In this document: in pieces, positions 17,024-24,187 of the stretch | Layout of the letters: every line of letters begins with the position of its first letter | Position numbering within the stretch: position 1 is the first letter of the stretch | NCBI GenBank assembly: GCA_039182515.1 | Contig: JBCDCE010000034.1 | Coordinates: 1-41,432, forward strand | Length of the DNA stretch: 41,432 nucleotides | Direction of reading: 5' to 3' | Origin: JBCDCE01 sp039182515 | GTDB taxonomy: Bacteria > Pseudomonadota > Alphaproteobacteria > Rhodobacterales > Rhodobacteraceae | The notes under the pieces: generated by a model | What the model saw: only the letters and a program-made list of their open reading frames with translations | What the model was told of the DNA's origin: nothing | The model's database searches: none | Program-made: the position numbers and the translations under genes

Positions 17024-18369
17024 AGCCAGATATCGCTTGTGCAATCGCCGCCCGGATAGCGCGCTTCATGGCAGCGTGAGGGGCCGTTGGGCTCCTTGCC
17101 GAAATTCACGATGAAATCGGGATTGAGCGACATGCCCCCCTTCTCAGGATCGCAATCGATCCTCACCATCACCCCGCCTTTTTCGCGGATTTCGGGGTAG
17201 AACTGATTGTCCCAGGTCGAAAAGAGCGAGGTCGTGACATAGAGCCTGCGGCCATCGAGGCTCAGTTGAAACATCTGCGGCCCGCCCGCCATCTCGACCC
17301 CATTCACCACAGGCGCTTTGCCCAACAGACCACCCATATAAACCTGGCCTGTGAGCACCGGATTGTGCGGATCGCTGATGTCGTATTGGCGCATGTCGCC
17401 GTGCAACCAGTTGTTTAAATAGAGAAATTTGTCGTCCATAGAGATCAGGATCGCGGACATCACACCCGGGATCGGAATGGGCCATTCGGGATGGGGCTCG
17501 TTGTCCACATCAATGACCTTTTCCCACTCCCAAGTGCCCGCGTCTGACTTCCAAAAGTGGATCACATTGGCGCTGAGAGCCGCCCCGCAAAAGCCGTGGG
17601 TGCTGTCGGGGTCGTGATGGAATTTCACCTCAAGCGGGATCAGCCCGTCTTCGCCAAGATACAAGGTTTCGACAGGTTTGCGCGCTTCAAAGTCCCAGAT
17701 GTGCAAGCGGCGCCCGTATTTGAGGTGGCCTACTTCTTCGAGATCAAAGCCCGGCATAAAGGTGTTGGGCGCGGCCCATTCCGAGCTGACCATCACGTTG
17801 TGGCGCGGCTGATACCAAAAGTCATAACCAAAGGGGATATCGCCCATGGAGGCTTCCCAGCGGCCGACGATCTCAAAGTCTTTATTGAGATGCAAATAGC
17901 CGCCCGGAGCTTCGCCTTTCGCGTCGCCCAGCATTGAGATGATGATCTCGCTGCCCAAGCAATGCACGGTGTGGGGGCCGGAAAGATCGGTTTTGGATTT
18001 GATCTCTGCGCCATCGATGACTTTATGCAGCTTTGGGGCGCGGGGATCTGTGGCTGTATCGACCACATGGATATTGTTGGAGCGCACGCCTGGCAAAAGC
18101 AGGTATTTGCGGGCCATGGAGCTGTCGTCAAAGCACGAAGAGCAGGCGTTCCACCCCATGTGGTGCAGCTCGTCGCCGATGCCGGGCATCTCGAGGCGGT
18201 GGATCACTTGGCTGTAAGTTGGGCTTTCTGGGTCCACGTCGACCGTGGCCAGATAGTCGGGCTTTTGGATGCCTGTGCCCGTGTAGATCGCAATCGTATA
18301 GAGCAGCTTTTCGCGCGGCGCTTTGATGGCCTCTGCAGGGCTGGCATAGCCCGGTCCACAACATTCCAT
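17020..18369 (-). CDS. Selenium-binding protein family (SBP56), methanethiol-oxidase-like
   Basis: A 449-residue protein of the SBP56/SELENBP1 family, whose bacterial member MtoX oxidises methanethiol to formaldehyde, H2S and H2O2. The N-terminal MECCGPGYASP and GWNACSSC (C76/C79) are hallmark motifs, and His-rich segments that could bind copper follow (DELHHMG, PHTVHCLG, KFHHDPDSTHGFCG). No signal peptide is visible, so it is predicted cytoplasmic, unlike periplasmic MtoX of Hyphomicrobium. The SCO1 and MauG partner genes reported beside mtoX are absent here, so methanethiol may not be its substrate. Middle of the six-gene operon. Confidence 0.88.
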   Translation of the reverse strand: MECCGPGYASPAEAIKAPREKLLYTIAIYTGTGIQKPDYLATVDVDPESPTYSQVIHRLEMPGIGDELHHMGWNACSSCFDDSSMARKYLLLPGVRSNNIHVVDTATDPRAPKLHKVIDGAEIKSKTDLSGPHTVHCLGSEIIISMLGDAKGEAPGGYLHLNKDFEIVGRWEASMGDIPFGYDFWYQPRHNVMVSSEWAAPNTFMPGFDLEEVGHLKYGRRLHIWDFEARKPVETLYLGEDGLIPLEVKFHHDPDSTHGFCGAALSANVIHFWKSDAGTWEWEKVIDVDNEPHPEWPIPIPGVMSAILISMDDKFLYLNNWLHGDMRQYDISDPHNPVLTGQVYMGGLLGKAPVVNGVEMAGGPQMFQLSLDGRRLYVTTSLFSTWDNQFYPEIREKGGVMVRIDCDPEKGGMSLNPDFIVNFGKEPNGPSRCHEARYPGGDCTSDIWL

Positions 18370-18372
18370 TGT

Positions 18373-19230
18373 CTAGCCTCCCATGCGGTCCGCGATGGCC
18401 ACGATCCGGTACATATCGCGCAGAACGGGCTTTTCGATGAGCTTGCCGTCGATCACCACAAGGCCCGTGTCAGCCGCTTCGAACTCAGATATAATCCGCC
18501 GGGCTCGGGCAATCTTGTCCGCAGACGGCGTAAAGACCTCATTGAGCGCCGCGATTTGTTTGGGATGCACGGAGCCTTTGCCCGCAAAGCCTAAGTCACG
18601 GACCTTTTCGGCCTCGACCTTCATGCCCTCTGGGTCATCGAGGTCCAAGAACGGCACATCGATCACATCAAGCCCTGCTGCGGCTGAGGCATGCACCACG
18701 CGAGACCGCGCAAAGAGGAGGCTTTCAAAAGTGTTGGTACATCTCAGTTCCGCGGCCATATCCACACCGCCAAAGAACATCGCATCAATGCGGCTCGAGC
18801 AGCCTGCGATTTCATAACAAGCTTCCAGCGCTTCATTGGTCTCGATGATCACATGGAGCCGCGTGGCATGGCCCGCCTCGGTGAGAAGCTGATCGAGGCT
18901 CACCACCTCATCTGGCGTGCGCACTTTGGGCATCATGAGGGCAGGGGGCGGTGTGGGGCTGGCCAGAACGGCCATCACATCCTCAATTCCAAAGCGCTCG
19001 CGCATGGAGTTGATCCGCACAATGCGCTCCACGCCATCCTCGGCTTTGGGTGTTTCAAAGAGGGCAAGCGCGCGCGCCCGAGCCTCTGCTTTGTCTTTGG
19101 GCGCAATCCCGTCTTCAAGCTCTACGCAGACGATATCAGCGCCAGAGGCCAGCGCCTTTGGAAACATATCCGGCCTCAGCCCGGGCGTGAAAATGAAGCT
19201 GCGCCGGGGGCGTGGGGTTGGGCTACTCAT
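18373..19230 (-). CDS. HpcH/HpaI aldolase / CitE-like CoA-ester lyase
   Basis: A 285-residue TIM-barrel protein of the citrate lyase beta-like group (malyl-CoA, beta-methylmalyl-CoA and citramalyl-CoA lyases and thioesterases). RSFIFTPGLRPDMFPKAL and VCVELEDGIAPKDKAEAR carry the substrate and metal-binding residues, and MFFGGVDMAAEL and GKGSVHPKQI are conserved. It would cleave or hydrolyse a hydroxyacyl-CoA with Mg2+. Its ATG overlaps the Rieske oxygenase stop (ATGA). Substrate unknown. Confidence 0.88.
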   Translation of the reverse strand: MSSPTPRPRRSFIFTPGLRPDMFPKALASGADIVCVELEDGIAPKDKAEARARALALFETPKAEDGVERIVRINSMRERFGIEDVMAVLASPTPPPALMMPKVRTPDEVVSLDQLLTEAGHATRLHVIIETNEALEACYEIAGCSSRIDAMFFGGVDMAAELRCTNTFESLLFARSRVVHASAAAGLDVIDVPFLDLDDPEGMKVEAEKVRDLGFAGKGSVHPKQIAALNEVFTPSADKIARARRIISEFEAADTGLVVIDGKLIEKPVLRDMYRIVAIADRMGG

Positions 19231-20312
19231 GCGAGCGTTCGGCCTTCTGCTGCGAGCTTTTTATTCAAGATCTGGCGCACTTTGATGCCAGCCCCATCTG
19301 CGCCAAGCGTGACTTCCAGATAGTCGAGCCCGCGCGGATCTGCGGCCACGCTGGCTTGGAGCTTTTCCAAAAGATGTTTGTCCTCATCAAAGGCGGCAGT
19401 GACGCTCTTTTTGGTCTTCTCAGCCACATCATCCGAGATCTCGGGCACGTCAAAGGCCGCCATCCAGTAGTAATGGGTGTGCCCGCGTGTGGAGGGGGTC
19501 ACGATGTGGCAGCCGCGCATGATGAAATCCGAGCGGCGCCCTTCTTCGGGTGCCGGGTCATGTACGTTCCAATCTGAAAAGGAGATGGCAAGCGAGGGCA
19601 TGCGACCCTTCTGAACGCGCTTAATCGGTTTGTCTTCGGGCAGGCCCATGCCAGCACAGAAGAGCGGAGAAAGTGGCGCGAGATCAAACTCTTGCTCGTA
19701 GCACACCGTCTCACCTTCCATGTAGGTATCTGGTGCAGTGATCCAATCGTCCTGCTTGAAAGTGTTTTTGTGCAGAAAGGCGATATGGGTGAGGTCGAGC
19801 ACGTTTTCGCGGATCAAAACCCAATTGGCCGCCACTTCATAATAGCCGTCTACTTGGCTCCAGTTGGGATCCACTTGGTAGCCGACTTCAGGCGGATCAC
19901 AGTCGATGGCGTCTTGATCGCCCATCCAAATCCAGATGAACGCGCCTGCTTCGCGCACAGCATAGCTGGGGATATGGGCGGTTTTGGGTTTCATGTGTTG
20001 GGTGGGCGTTTTGGTGCAGGTGCCGGCCCCATTAAATTCCATCCCGTGGTAGGGGCAGACGATCTTGTCGCCCGAAACATGCCCTTCTGAGAGCGGAGCC
20101 CAGCGGTGCGGGCAGCGATCGTAAAGCGCCGCAGGCGTGCCGTCTTCAAAGCGGTAGAGCACCACGGGCGTTTCCAAGATCCAACGGGCCAGCGGCTTGG
20201 TGGAGACCTCATCTCTATGAGCGGCCACCCACCACATGTTGCGCGGATAGTTATCTATGAGCATCCCGTTGGGAATGGTTTGACCGTTTGGGTGGGGCGT
20301 TCCGTCTTTCAT
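19227..20312 (-). CDS. Rieske non-heme iron oxygenase (VanA-like)
   Basis: A 361-residue oxygenase alpha subunit. The Rieske centre ligands are C67-x-H69 and C86-x2-H89 (RCPHRWAPL and CPYHGMEF). The mononuclear iron site is in NVLDLTHIAFLHK (D-x2-H-x4-H). Size and C-terminal features resemble the vanillate O-demethylase type, which hydroxylates or demethylates with electrons from a reductase or ferredoxin. The start overlaps the PanB-like stop by 4 bp, with GGGAGG upstream. The ferredoxin gene three positions downstream probably feeds it electrons. No beta subunit is present. Confidence 0.9.
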   Translation of the reverse strand: MKDGTPHPNGQTIPNGMLIDNYPRNMWWVAAHRDEVSTKPLARWILETPVVLYRFEDGTPAALYDRCPHRWAPLSEGHVSGDKIVCPYHGMEFNGAGTCTKTPTQHMKPKTAHIPSYAVREAGAFIWIWMGDQDAIDCDPPEVGYQVDPNWSQVDGYYEVAANWVLIRENVLDLTHIAFLHKNTFKQDDWITAPDTYMEGETVCYEQEFDLAPLSPLFCAGMGLPEDKPIKRVQKGRMPSLAISFSDWNVHDPAPEEGRRSDFIMRGCHIVTPSTRGHTHYYWMAAFDVPEISDDVAEKTKKSVTAAFDEDKHLLEKLQASVAADPRGLDYLEVTLGADGAGIKVRQILNKKLAAEGRTLA

Positions 20313-21190
20313 GAGGCATCCTCCCTGCCTAAAAGCGCGTGAAAGCGCGCGATTTCGTCTGGTTTCATTTGGTAGCTGTGATCTGCATCCGGAAAATTGC
20401 CCGAGCGGACGTCCTCTGCATAAGCGCCAAAAGCCTCTGTCGCGATCTCAGCGAGGTTTGCGTAGCGCTTGGCAAATTTCGGTTTGAAGGTGTCAAAGGC
20501 TCCCAAAAGATCATAACCGTTGAGCAATTGGCAGGTGCCAGCAGCCCCTGCGCCGATGGAAAAGGTGAAGATGCTCACGGCGTCATCTACGGCCTTGCCC
20601 ACTTCATAGGGCATGGCTTCAATCTCAAGGCCAATCGCGCCTGCGGCCTCAATGGCTTTTGCGTTTTCAACGATCTCCATCGCGGCCTCTGCGGTGCGCC
20701 CTTGCATCTTAAAGCCGCCCAATAGGTGTACTTTATGGGGCAGGAGGCCCACGTGGCTCATCACGGGCACGCCTGCGTATGCCACAGCCTTGATGATGTC
20801 AGCGCCTTCTGCGCCAAGTTGGAGTTTGAGCGCATCTGCGCCGCTTTCTTTCATCATGCGCACAGCGTTTGTCACGGCCATGTCGCGGGTGGCGTAAGAT
20901 CCGTAGGGCATGGAGACGATTGAGAGCGTGTTCGGCGCACCGCGGCGCACGGCTTTGGTGTGCATGATCATTTGATCCACGGTCATGGCGAGCGTGTTCT
21001 CATGGCCATGGAGCGTCATGCCAAGGCTGTCGCCCACGCCCACGATATCAACGCCTGCGCGTTCGGCCCAAGTGGCGGTGAGTACTTCGCCCACGGCAAC
21101 CATGACCAAGCGCTCGCCCGCCGCTTTCTTTGCGGCAAGATCTGGGAGCGTAAGCTTCTTTCGCTCAGGCTTTTTGGCTGCATCCGTCAC
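20309..21190 (-). CDS. PanB-like (ketopantoate hydroxymethyltransferase family) protein with altered metal site
   Basis: A 293-residue protein clearly of the PanB family (VGVGDSLGMTLHGHENT; IGLEIEAMPYEVG with the catalytic glutamate). In the known enzyme the Mg2+ is held by D45, D84 and E114. Here the aligned residues are D54, S93 (IVSMPYGSY instead of DLPF/DMPF) and Q124 (LKLQLG instead of KLEGG), so two of three ligands are changed at the expected spacing. It is the first gene of a catabolic operon, not a pantothenate locus. It is therefore unlikely to be the biosynthetic PanB and may do a related aldol or retro-aldol step. Confidence 0.8.
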   Translation of the reverse strand: MTDAAKKPERKKLTLPDLAAKKAAGERLVMVAVGEVLTATWAERAGVDIVGVGDSLGMTLHGHENTLAMTVDQMIMHTKAVRRGAPNTLSIVSMPYGSYATRDMAVTNAVRMMKESGADALKLQLGAEGADIIKAVAYAGVPVMSHVGLLPHKVHLLGGFKMQGRTAEAAMEIVENAKAIEAAGAIGLEIEAMPYEVGKAVDDAVSIFTFSIGAGAAGTCQLLNGYDLLGAFDTFKPKFAKRYANLAEIATEAFGAYAEDVRSGNFPDADHSYQMKPDEIARFHALLGREDAS

Positions 21191-21282
21191 GGGCTGTCCT
21201 CCATCGGCCTTTGACGATAGACTCCTCCCCGGTGGGCTCCGCTGTTGCGGAATATTTAGGCGGGTGGATGGATTCTACCTTG

Positions 21283-21306
21283 CCAAATTTGTTCAATTTG
21301 GAACAA
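21283..21306. promoter_or_regulatory. Nested palindromes, likely MarR operator
   Basis: Two perfect inverted repeats overlap in the divergent gap between the PanB-like operon and the MarR gene: CCAAATT-N5-AATTTGG (21283-21301) and TTGTTC-N6-GAACAA (21289-21306). MarR proteins usually bind 16-20 bp palindromes in the promoter they share with the target operon, so this is the best candidate site. Confidence 0.55.
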
Positions 21307-21330
21307 CATGGACGCTCGCCTATGCTGTGG

Positions 21331-21351
21331 CAAGCCCTTTTTAAGGGCTTG
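21331..21351. promoter_or_regulatory. Hairpin in the leader of the MarR gene
   Basis: CAAGCCCTT-TTT-AAGGGCTTG is a perfect 9-bp inverted repeat 31 bp before the MarR start codon. It could be a second operator or an RNA hairpin in the leader. No T run follows it, so a terminator is less likely. Confidence 0.4.
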
Positions 21352-21382
21352 GATGGGGTCTAGTTGGGGGAGAGGACGCGGT

Positions 21383-21868
21383 ATGGGGACATCTAAAAAG
21401 CGACAGGCTGCGAGAGTTTATGATGATCTCCTCGACACCATCGAGTTTCCAGAGGCTTACCGGCTGACCTATCTCGCAGGCGCTGTTGCGGTGCCTGCTT
21501 ACGGGGATATCAAGCGAGATTTGGGACTTATTCGCGCAGAATACGTACTCTTGGCGTGTCTCAGTCATTTTGACGAAATGACCGCACAAGACGTGGCGCG
21601 CATCTCGCGTCGTCCGCGTAATACGGTCTCGCGGGCGGTGCACCGCATGATCGATGACGGCCTTATTGAACGTGCGCCCGATGCCTCAGACGGTCGCCAA
21701 GCACAGCTGAAAATAACGCCCGCAGGCCTTGAGATGCACCTGAAAGCGGCGGCCTATCTCAAAGCGCGCCAAGAGGTGGTTCTGGACGGGCTCACGGCTG
21801 ACGAACGCGCACAGTTTTCCGCCCTCTTGCGCAAAACCGCGCTTTTTGCCGCTCAGCTTGACGACTAA
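21383..21868 (+). CDS. MarR-family transcriptional regulator
   Basis: A 161-residue winged-helix repressor. The start is ATG 21383, with GAGAGG about 7 bp upstream; earlier in-frame codons add only unlikely residues. The HTH covers MTAQDVARISRRPRNTVSRAVHRMIDDGLIER, and the wing is APDASDGRQAQLKITPAG, including the conserved D-x-R. It is divergent from the six-gene PanB-like/Rieske/SBP56 operon, so it most likely represses that operon until a pathway substrate or product binds. Confidence 0.9.
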   Translation: MGTSKKRQAARVYDDLLDTIEFPEAYRLTYLAGAVAVPAYGDIKRDLGLIRAEYVLLACLSHFDEMTAQDVARISRRPRNTVSRAVHRMIDDGLIERAPDASDGRQAQLKITPAGLEMHLKAAAYLKARQEVVLDGLTADERAQFSALLRKTALFAAQLDD

Positions 21869-21970
21869 GTCTCCGACCAAATCTGTTCCTCGATATTGCG
21901 CTTACATCATCGGTTAAACGCAAAAAAAGATCCTATTTTTGCAAATATGCACCTGTTTCCTTTAGGCGAG

Positions 21971-21989
21971 TCACGCTGCGATCACGCAG
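21971..21989 (+). promoter_or_regulatory. TCACG direct repeats, SARP-type site 1
   Basis: TCACGCTG and TCACGCAG start exactly 11 bp apart (21971 and 21982), 37 bp before the first gene of the regulator/protease operon. Seven bases after the second heptamer is AAGTCT, a weak -10-like hexamer. SARP activators bind heptamer direct repeats spaced 11 bp, about 8 bp before the -10. The same arrangement recurs at 28289 and, on the minus strand, at 32919. Confidence 0.6.
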
Positions 21990-22023
21990 GTGATGAAGTC
22001 TGCATCCAAGGAGACGGTCTTAA

Positions 22024-22482
22024 ATGTCATCATTGGTCGCTATGCGGATTTCACTGGTTTCAAAATCAACAAAGACAGAGCAAATCCGCATTTTGAAAAA
22101 TCGGATCGCCACTGTCACACGTGTGAGTGCGGCGCGAGAAGCCATTTCCGTCGCGCTTTTCCCGCGTAGTGAGCTTGATGCTCTGGATCAAAATTTAGCC
22201 AGCAGCCTTCTCATTGGATCACTCAAAAGCAGAGGCCAAGATACAACAGAAGACTTTGAACTTACCGACAAACGACCAGCCAAATTGCCAGACAACCATC
22301 GGTTTTTGCCAGCGGTTGGAGATCTTTGCGTAACCTACCGAGCCGTAACGCCTATTTCCGCAGTTGGGTCATTTTTTGTTCAAAGAACCGTGGATGAAGC
22401 ACCACTTCTCAAAATTCAGTTTCGCGGGTTTTACGTGCCTTGGGCTGGTGAAGTTGTAGCGAGTGGAGGAAAATCATGTTAA
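22024..22482 (+). CDS. Hypothetical protein (152 aa), first gene of the protease operon
   Basis: No family recognised and no signal peptide or membrane helix. The N-terminal 50 residues are basic and helical, the C-terminal 60 look beta-rich (FLPAVGDLCVTYRAVTP; LLKIQFRGFYVPWAG). AAGGAGA lies 10 bp upstream of ATG 22024. The gene overlaps the SARP regulator gene by 7 bp, so the two are translationally coupled, and the protein might act with the regulator. GC content and codon use are somewhat lower than in the neighbouring catabolic genes. Confidence 0.65.
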   Translation: MSSLVAMRISLVSKSTKTEQIRILKNRIATVTRVSAAREAISVALFPRSELDALDQNLASSLLIGSLKSRGQDTTEDFELTDKRPAKLPDNHRFLPAVGDLCVTYRAVTPISAVGSFFVQRTVDEAPLLKIQFRGFYVPWAGEVVASGGKSC

Positions 22483-24185
22483 ACGTGAATGCGCTTGCTA
22501 AAGTTATTGACGCTCCTCGTGGGGGGGAACGTATCGACGATTTAAGGTTGGGATTGGGTTCAGTTTTGAACTCTCGATTGTTCATATCGCTAGAAGGTTC
22601 TTTTCGTCTTTGGTCGCAAAGCGGTGCGGAAATTTCTGTGAATAGCGTCATGAGTAAGCGTCTTTTGGCGCTGCTACTCACGGCCCCTCATATGCGTAGA
22701 TCGCGCGCCGCTCTTCAGATGTTGCTTTGGGGGGATGAGAAATCAGACCCGGCAGCAAACCTCAGGCAATTGCTTCGCCAAACACGTTTACGGTTGGGTA
22801 TTCATGCCCATTGTCTTTGGGCAGACGGTGCAACAATTGCGCTTTTGCATACGCAAAACGCAACTTCGCAAACCGCATCTGATAATAGAGATTTTTTTGA
22901 TGATGCGGGTGTTGGTACGGAGGATTTTGAAGATTGGTTCCGTGTGGAACGCGCCAATTTTGAGGCGGCACAGACGTCGTCAGTCCCAGGTCAAAACATT
23001 GTTCCAACGCTCATGTCCAACCTGCCGCTGCGACATGCAAGAGCGCAAAAACCAAAGGTATTTCTGACAAACGCAGGCCTCAGTTCGCTCGGCCATAGGG
23101 CTGGGATCGTGAATGATTGGGTGTCTAATCATCTCCGCGATGTTCTGGTTTGGAACGCTTTTGTCGAGTTTCATGACATGCGGGATGTGCAAGGGGATGG
23201 ATCGCAAGATCTAGAAGTGCGTGTCAGTGTTCTTGAACTTGGGGATCAAATCGAAGCCTCAATAGGGGTGTTCAGGTTTGGAAAGTGCCTGCTCAGCCAA
23301 TCGAGGAACTATGCCTCTGGCAATGCGCTGGGTGGTGAAAGACACAGCGTTTTGGAGTTTGCGCACCGTGTTGGATCTCTAATTGAACGTTTGGTTTCCA
23401 AAGTTCTTGCAACGGATATCGCTCAGCAAAAAACACCATTTCTTTACGATACAGTATGCCAGCTTTTCACGCTGCGCACCGAAAGTGTTGTGTCTGCAAC
23501 CGAAGATCTTGTCGAGCTGACGGCACAGGATCCTTCGCCTCAAAATCTCGCATGGCAAGCGTTTGGGCTTATGCTGCAAAACGGTGAAAGGCTAATCCAA
23601 GATGGTCGAAGTGCGACGGATGCAGCAGGTGCCTTGTTGCGTGACGCCTATGAGCGAGATCCTGTGGATCTCAGCGTTTTGAGTGTCTACGCCCATTACC
23701 AAGCCTTTGTCGAACGCGACAATGGTTTTGCGCGGGATTTAAATGAACGCGCCTTTGATATAGCACCTTTTTCGCATTTTTCTCTCGACGTGAGAGCGAT
23801 GCTAGAGCTCTACGACGGCAATTTAAAATCTGCGGTTTTTTACGGGGATCAAGCTCTGAGACTTGGCCGCTTTAGCGCGATGGCAGGATATGTTGCGGGT
23901 ACCGAGGTTATGTTGGCAACGCTTTCGGGCGACCATCATCGGGCAGCATCCGCTGGGCGCACGCTTTTGCGGGAGCATCCTAACTTTCTACCGGTTCTGC
24001 GCCATGTGCTTCCTAGCCTCCTAGAGATTGGCGAGTTCGAAGAAGCATCCGTGCTTATGGAGCGCATTCGTAAGCTTGATCCGGTCTATGCAACATCAGG
24101 TATGGAGCGTGAGGCTTATGCGCTCCCATCGGAAATTAGCCGCGATGTGATCATGCGAATACTCAAAAAACATGGGGAGTTTTAA
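22476..24185 (+). CDS. SARP/BTAD-type transcriptional regulator with TPR-like C-terminal region
   Basis: A 569-residue regulator. Residues 30-115 match the winged-helix domain of SARP-type activators: beta start FISLEGSFRLW, helix MSKRLLALLLTAP, MRRSRAALQMLLWGDE, and recognition helix AANLRQLLRQTRLRLG. EDFEDWFRVERANF then marks the following linker as in other proteobacterial members. The C-terminal 300 residues are helical, with TPR-like units (residues ~330-550). GGAGGA precedes the ATG. It is encoded in the operon it probably activates; the TCACG repeats at 21971, 28289 and 32904 have the right geometry for this class of protein. Confidence 0.8.
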   Translation: MLNVNALAKVIDAPRGGERIDDLRLGLGSVLNSRLFISLEGSFRLWSQSGAEISVNSVMSKRLLALLLTAPHMRRSRAALQMLLWGDEKSDPAANLRQLLRQTRLRLGIHAHCLWADGATIALLHTQNATSQTASDNRDFFDDAGVGTEDFEDWFRVERANFEAAQTSSVPGQNIVPTLMSNLPLRHARAQKPKVFLTNAGLSSLGHRAGIVNDWVSNHLRDVLVWNAFVEFHDMRDVQGDGSQDLEVRVSVLELGDQIEASIGVFRFGKCLLSQSRNYASGNALGGERHSVLEFAHRVGSLIERLVSKVLATDIAQQKTPFLYDTVCQLFTLRTESVVSATEDLVELTAQDPSPQNLAWQAFGLMLQNGERLIQDGRSATDAAGALLRDAYERDPVDLSVLSVYAHYQAFVERDNGFARDLNERAFDIAPFSHFSLDVRAMLELYDGNLKSAVFYGDQALRLGRFSAMAGYVAGTEVMLATLSGDHHRAASAGRTLLREHPNFLPVLRHVLPSLLEIGEFEEASVLMERIRKLDPVYATSGMEREAYALPSEISRDVIMRILKKHGEF

Positions 24186-24187
24186 CA

